The notes beneath the pieces are model-generated. The model was not told where the DNA came from. It did not search any database and was given only the letters and a program-made list of their open reading frames with translations. Of a stretch of 16,529 bases of DNA, positions 13,546 to 16,529 are shown piece by piece. The translations under genes were made by a program, and so were the position numbers. The stretch covers positions 1 to 16,529 of the forward strand of contig CAKTMO010000028.1 in assembly GCA_934573935.1 (NCBI GenBank). Direction: 5' to 3'. Source of the stretch: an uncultured Oscillospiraceae bacterium. Its GTDB lineage: Bacteria > Bacillota > Clostridia > Oscillospirales > Oscillospiraceae. Position 1 is the first letter of the stretch. Each line of letters begins with the position of its first letter.

Positions 13546-14773
13546 ACACCACCTGAAACACGAAGAACTTCAGATAATTCGTCTCCTCCACGCCCCAGAG
13601 GATGGGGTGGTCGGCGCATTGCTGGCGGGCTTCGATCTGGCGCAGCTGGACGCCGGCGTCGCGGGCGGCGCTGTGGAGCATTTTGATGAACAGCTCCTCC
13701 GTGGCGAAGTGGCTGCAGGAGCAGGTGGCCAGATATCCGCCCCGGGGCAGCAGCTTCATGGCGCGGTAGTTGATCTCCTTATACCCCGCCATGGCGTTGT
13801 GTACCGTTTTGCGGCTCTTGGTGAAGGCGGGGGGATCGAGAATGATGAAATCGTATTTCCGCGGCTGCTTCTCCAGCTGCGGCAGCAGGTCGAACACGTT
13901 GGCGGCCACGCAGTCCATCACGCCGTCCAGACCGTTGCGGCGGGCGTTCTCCGCCGCGCACTGCACGGCGAACTCCGACACGTCCACGGCGGTGACGTGG
14001 GCCGCCCCGCCTTTGGCGGCGTTCAGGGCGAAGCTGCCGGTGTGGGTGAAGCAGTCCAGCACCGTCTTGCCCTTCGCCAGCCTGGCAACGGCAAGGCGGT
14101 TGTATTTCTGATCCAGGAAAAAGCCGGTCTTCTGGCCGTTCTCAAAGTCCACGGTGTAGACGATGCCGTTCTCCGTGATGTCCACGGTGGTCTTCTCCGG
14201 CGGCGTCTCGCCGGACAGGGGATACCAGCCCTTGTTCTGCGCCATGCCCTCCCGCTCCCGCAGGGCTGCGTCGTTGCGCTCATAGATGCCGCGGATATCC
14301 TGGCCATCCTCCCGCAGCACCTTTACCAGCAGGGGGAAGAGGCGGTCCTTGATCCGCTCCATGCCCAGGCTCAGGGTCTGGGTCACCAGCACGGTCTCGA
14401 AGCGATCCACCGTCAGGCCGGGGAACAGGTCGGCCTCGCCGAAGATGACGCGGCAGCAGCGGCTGTCGGTCTCGCCCATGACGGTCTTGCGGTAGTCCCA
14501 GGCGTAGCGGATGCGCCGCTCCCAGAAGGCGTCGGAAAAGTCGTCGTTGGCATTGCGGCTCAGGAGCCGCACGCGGATCTTGGAGCAGCTGTTGTAGAAG
14601 CCGCAGCCCAGCCAGCTGCCCCGACGGCTCACCACGTCCACCAGCGCGCCGTCCTCCGGCGCGCTGTCCACGGCGGTGACCTCCCCTTCATAGACCCAGG
14701 GGTGCCCGCCTGTCAGGGCGGCCTCGCCCTTGGGGGTGATGGTGATCTTGGGATAGGGACGCAGTGCTTTCAT
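13544..14773 (-). CDS. RlmI-like class I SAM-dependent rRNA (cytosine-C5) methyltransferase with PUA domain
   Basis: Start ATG at 14773 follows AGGAGAG eight bases upstream; a longer frame from 14821 begins upstream of the promoter and is rejected. The 409-residue product has an N-terminal PUA domain (about 5-80: HPWVYEGEV, SRRGSWLGCGFYN), a middle segment, and a Rossmann methyltransferase fold. Motifs seen: GQKTGFFLDQKYNR (213-226), motif I VLDCFTHTGSF (238-248), TAVDVS for SAM ribose binding (261-266), the catalytic DPPAF (313-317), and CSCSH (351-355), which in the family holds the catalytic cysteine. E. coli RlmI (396 residues) makes m5C1962 in 23S rRNA. Family match is strong, target nucleotide inferred. 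It has its own promoter and is divergent from the amidase gene. Two late cysteines are normal for the family. Confidence 0.92.
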   Translation of the reverse strand: MKALRPYPKITITPKGEAALTGGHPWVYEGEVTAVDSAPEDGALVDVVSRRGSWLGCGFYNSCSKIRVRLLSRNANDDFSDAFWERRIRYAWDYRKTVMGETDSRCCRVIFGEADLFPGLTVDRFETVLVTQTLSLGMERIKDRLFPLLVKVLREDGQDIRGIYERNDAALREREGMAQNKGWYPLSGETPPEKTTVDITENGIVYTVDFENGQKTGFFLDQKYNRLAVARLAKGKTVLDCFTHTGSFALNAAKGGAAHVTAVDVSEFAVQCAAENARRNGLDGVMDCVAANVFDLLPQLEKQPRKYDFIILDPPAFTKSRKTVHNAMAGYKEINYRAMKLLPRGGYLATCSCSHFATEELFIKMLHSAARDAGVQLRQIEARQQCADHPILWGVEETNYLKFFVFQVV

Positions 14774-14809
14774 GGCGGTTCTCTCCTGACGTTGATGAAA
14801 TAATATCTC

Positions 14810-14815
14810 ATTATA
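14810..14815 (-). promoter_or_regulatory. Extended -10 promoter of the rlmI-like gene
   Basis: On the minus strand TGT-TATAAT at 14810-14815; the position 17 bp upstream (TGGCGC) is a poor -35, so it depends on the extended -10. It lies within the upstream part of the long open frame, which supports the ATG at 14773. Confidence 0.65.
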
Positions 14816-14876
14816 ACACATGCTTCCCTATCGCGCCACATATATATGAGGGAGAAACGCAGAAAGGAGCGCCGCT

Positions 14877-15620
14877 ATGCCCAATATCTATCTTTCGCCC
14901 AGCACGCAGGAGTACAATCCCTACATCACCGGCTCCGGCAGCGAGGAGTACTGGATGAACCAGATCGCCGACGCCATGGAGCCGTATCTGCGGGCCAACA
15001 CCATCCGCTTTACCCGCAACACGCCGGATATGACCGCCGCCTCCTCCATCGCCCAGGCGGCGCGGGGGAGCTATGACTTCTATCTGGCGCTGCACTCCAA
15101 CGCCAGCGGCGACGGCTCGTCGGAGGGCCGCGTGCGGGGCATCATCGCCTTTTACTATCCCACCAGCACCAACGGCCGTCGGGCCGCCGACCTGTTCGTG
15201 GAGAATCTGAAAGACATCTATCCCCTGCCCCAGCTGGTGACGGCCCGTGCCACCACGGCTCTGGGGGAGGTGCGCCAGCCCAAGCCGCCGGCAGTGCTGC
15301 TGGAGATCGGCTATCACGACAACGCCGCCGATGCCCGCTGGATCCAGGACAATGTGCAGAACATCGCCGAGAGCCTGTCCCGCGCGCTGACGGAGTATTT
15401 CGCCCTGCCCTTCATCTATCCCGCGACGCCCCGCAGAGGAACGGTAGTCACGGAGCGGGACGCCCTGAACGTGCGGGCCTATCCGTCGTTGAGCGGGCAG
15501 GTGGTGGGCGCCATCCCCCGCGGCAGTCCCGTGACGGTGTACGGCCAGACCGACGGCTGGTACAGCATCGGCTACGGAAATCTGGCGGGCTACGTCCGGT
15601 CAGATTACGTTCAGATATAG
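14877..15620 (+). CDS. N-acetylmuramoyl-L-alanine amidase-like protein with SH3b domain
   Basis: ATG at 14877 with AAAGGAG (14862-14868) eight bases upstream. The 247-residue product has an Amidase_3-type domain (1-180) and a bacterial SH3 domain (about 188-247: ALNVRAYPSLSGQVVG, DGWYSIGYGNLAGYVRSDYV). The fold landmarks are LHSNAS (H73-S-N75), the E143 in LLEIGYHDN, and an E at 23-24. The first zinc-ligand motif of the family (PGHGG) is replaced by LSPSTQ (6-11), so the first histidine is missing. Active amidases cut the bond between MurNAc and the peptide stem in peptidoglycan; SH3b binds wall peptide. With an incomplete zinc site it could be inactive, a wall-binding protein, or use another ligand. 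There is no signal peptide, so export would need another route or the protein acts at lysis. Sporulation or germination lysins are an alternative reading. Confidence 0.75.
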   Translation: MPNIYLSPSTQEYNPYITGSGSEEYWMNQIADAMEPYLRANTIRFTRNTPDMTAASSIAQAARGSYDFYLALHSNASGDGSSEGRVRGIIAFYYPTSTNGRRAADLFVENLKDIYPLPQLVTARATTALGEVRQPKPPAVLLEIGYHDNAADARWIQDNVQNIAESLSRALTEYFALPFIYPATPRRGTVVTERDALNVRAYPSLSGQVVGAIPRGSPVTVYGQTDGWYSIGYGNLAGYVRSDYVQI

Positions 15621-15682
15621 GCAAACCTGACAAAGTGTTTCCCGATGGCGGACAAAATTTTCGTCAGAGTGTGTTTTTGGCC

Positions 15683-15711
15683 TTGACAGTTTACCGTAAT
15701 GAGGGTAGAAT
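15683..15711 (+). promoter_or_regulatory. Sigma-A promoter of rny
   Basis: TTGACA (15683-15688, perfect), 17 bp, TAGAAT (15706-15711). The implied leader to the ATG at 15826 is about 108 bases, long for this window, and contains a GC-rich foldable segment (about 15748-15798). Confidence 0.8.
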
Positions 15712-15825
15712 TATGAAGGATCATTATCGGGTGATTTAGGGGAATCGTCCGGTTATTTTCTATGGACCGCCGCCCTTCCGGCGCGGCATACGTCCGGATA
15801 CACCAATCTTTTACAGGAGGAAACC

Positions 15826-16529
15826 ATGATCAAGATCGTCTACGCGGTGCTGATCGCGGCGGCGACGTTCGGTCTTGGCCTCCTCACTTGTATTCTGATC
15901 CACCGGCAGAAGGCCAGGAATGACCAGCGCCAGATCGAAAGCGCCGAGCAGGAGGCTCTGCGCATCGTCAACGAGGCCATCAAGAATGCCGAAAGCAAAA
16001 AACGCGAAGCGTTGGTGGAGGCGAAGGAGGAGATCCTGCGCTCCAGAAACGAATACGAGAAGGAAGTCAAGGAACGCCGCGCCGACCTGCAGAAGCAGGA
16101 GCGCCGTTTACAGCAAAAGGAAGAAAACCTCGATCACAAGACCGAGCAGATCGAGAAAAAGGAAGAGTCGCTTGCCGCCAAGCATGCTGCCGTGGATCGG
16201 GAGCAGGAGGAGGTCAAGCTCATCAAGCGCAGCCAGACCGAGATGCTGGAGCGCATCTCCGGCTTTACCGCCGAGGAAGCCAAGCAGTACCTGATCGCCC
16301 AGGTGGAGTCCGAGGTCACCCACGAGACCGCCCTGAAGATCAAAGAGATCGAAGCACGCGCCAAGGAGGAGGCCGACGCCCGCGCCCGGGAGATCGTGGC
16401 CACCGCCATCCAGCGCTGCGCCGCCGACCATGTGGCCGAGATCACCGTCAGTGTGGTACCCCTGCCCAATGACGAGATGAAGGGCCGCATCATCGGCCGC
16501 GAGGGCCGCAACATCCGCGCCATCGAGAC
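15826..16529 (+). CDS. rny: Ribonuclease Y, N-terminal part (3' end outside window)
   Basis: ATG at 15826 follows AGGAGG (15815-15820) six bases away; the frame stays open to the window end, giving 234 codons of a protein usually about 520 long. Residues 3-24 are a single hydrophobic helix ([21 protein letters not shown]) that anchors the protein in the membrane. Residues about 25-175 form a long charged coiled coil, and the start of the KH RNA-binding domain follows ([10 protein letters not shown] at 220-229). The HD catalytic domain lies beyond the window. RNase Y is the main endoribonuclease starting mRNA decay in Firmicutes and is bound to the membrane. The match is unmistakable. Its own promoter and a long leader precede it, and the amidase gene upstream is separate. 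Confidence 0.95.
   Translation, partial: MIKIVYAVLIAAATFGLGLLTCILIHRQKARNDQRQIESAEQEALRIVNEAIKNAESKKREALVEAKEEILRSRNEYEKEVKERRADLQKQERRLQQKEENLDHKTEQIEKKEESLAAKHAAVDREQEEVKLIKRSQTEMLERISGFTAEEAKQYLIAQVESEVTHETALKIKEIEARAKEEADARAREIVATAIQRCAADHVAEITVSVVPLPNDEMKGRIIGREGRNIRAIE

Noticed and set aside
14774..14821. N-terminal extension of the rlmI-like gene from ATG 14821
   Set aside because: The extension starts upstream of the -10 box at 14810-14815 and has no ribosome binding site; ATG 14773 has AGGAGAG.
15840..16523. Minus-strand and alternate-frame ORFs across the rny region
   Set aside because: They are shadows of the rny frame, which starts at 15826 and runs off the window.

Overview
The window looks like an ordinary chromosomal stretch from a GC-rich, endospore-forming clostridium. 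The best guess is the Oscillospiraceae (Oscillibacter/Flavonifractor-like). This rests on a spoVAF germination gene behind a sigma-G-type promoter, a DegV-family gene, RNase Y, a RelQ-type alarmone synthetase, strong AGGAGG-type ribosome binding sites, and short GC-rich intergenic repeats of the kind I associate with that family. The taxon is inferred, not demonstrated.

Layout. (1) 1-372: 3' end of a DegV-family gene and its terminator. (2) About 416-1450: an AT-richer cassette of three small unassigned ORFs plus a 20-codon overlapping ORF, which resembles cargo or remnant of an integrative element; no integrase, relaxase or transposase is visible. (3) 1666-2856: an aldo/keto reductase with a two-cluster ferredoxin-like tail, behind a near-consensus promoter. 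(4) 2984-6746, minus strand: a tightly packed three-gene operon of a PyrF-like protein lacking the decarboxylase catalytic residues, a histidine phosphatase-GNAT fusion, and a YgiQ-family radical SAM protein. Overlaps of 4 and 7 bases join them. (5) 6882-7466: a small YtxH-like membrane protein and a convergent XRE regulator sharing one terminator. (6) 7702-9057: trkA, divergent from the XRE gene, with no channel subunit next to it. (7) 9284-10498, minus: a fused ThrE-type threonine/serine exporter; then tRNA-Ser(GGA) on the minus strand. (8) 10983-11669: a small alarmone synthetase, convergent with spoVAF (11708-13108, minus). (9) 13109-13543: a repeat-rich intergenic region with a 62-bp tandem duplication carrying terminators. 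(10) 13544-14773, minus: an RlmI-like PUA-methyltransferase. (11) 14877-15620: an amidase-3/SH3b protein with an atypical zinc site. (12) 15826 to the window edge: the start of rny.

Most genes are single transcription units with clear sigma-A -35/-10 boxes (usually 16-17 bp spacing, often an extended TGn) and Rho-independent terminators, several of them bidirectional between convergent genes. I do not see a complete new defence, secretion or biosynthetic system. The points most worth following are the catalytically dead-looking PyrF homologue and its operon, the amidase missing its first zinc histidine, the lone spoVAF under sigma-G control, the small-ORF cassette at 416-1450, and the dispersed and tandem intergenic repeats.
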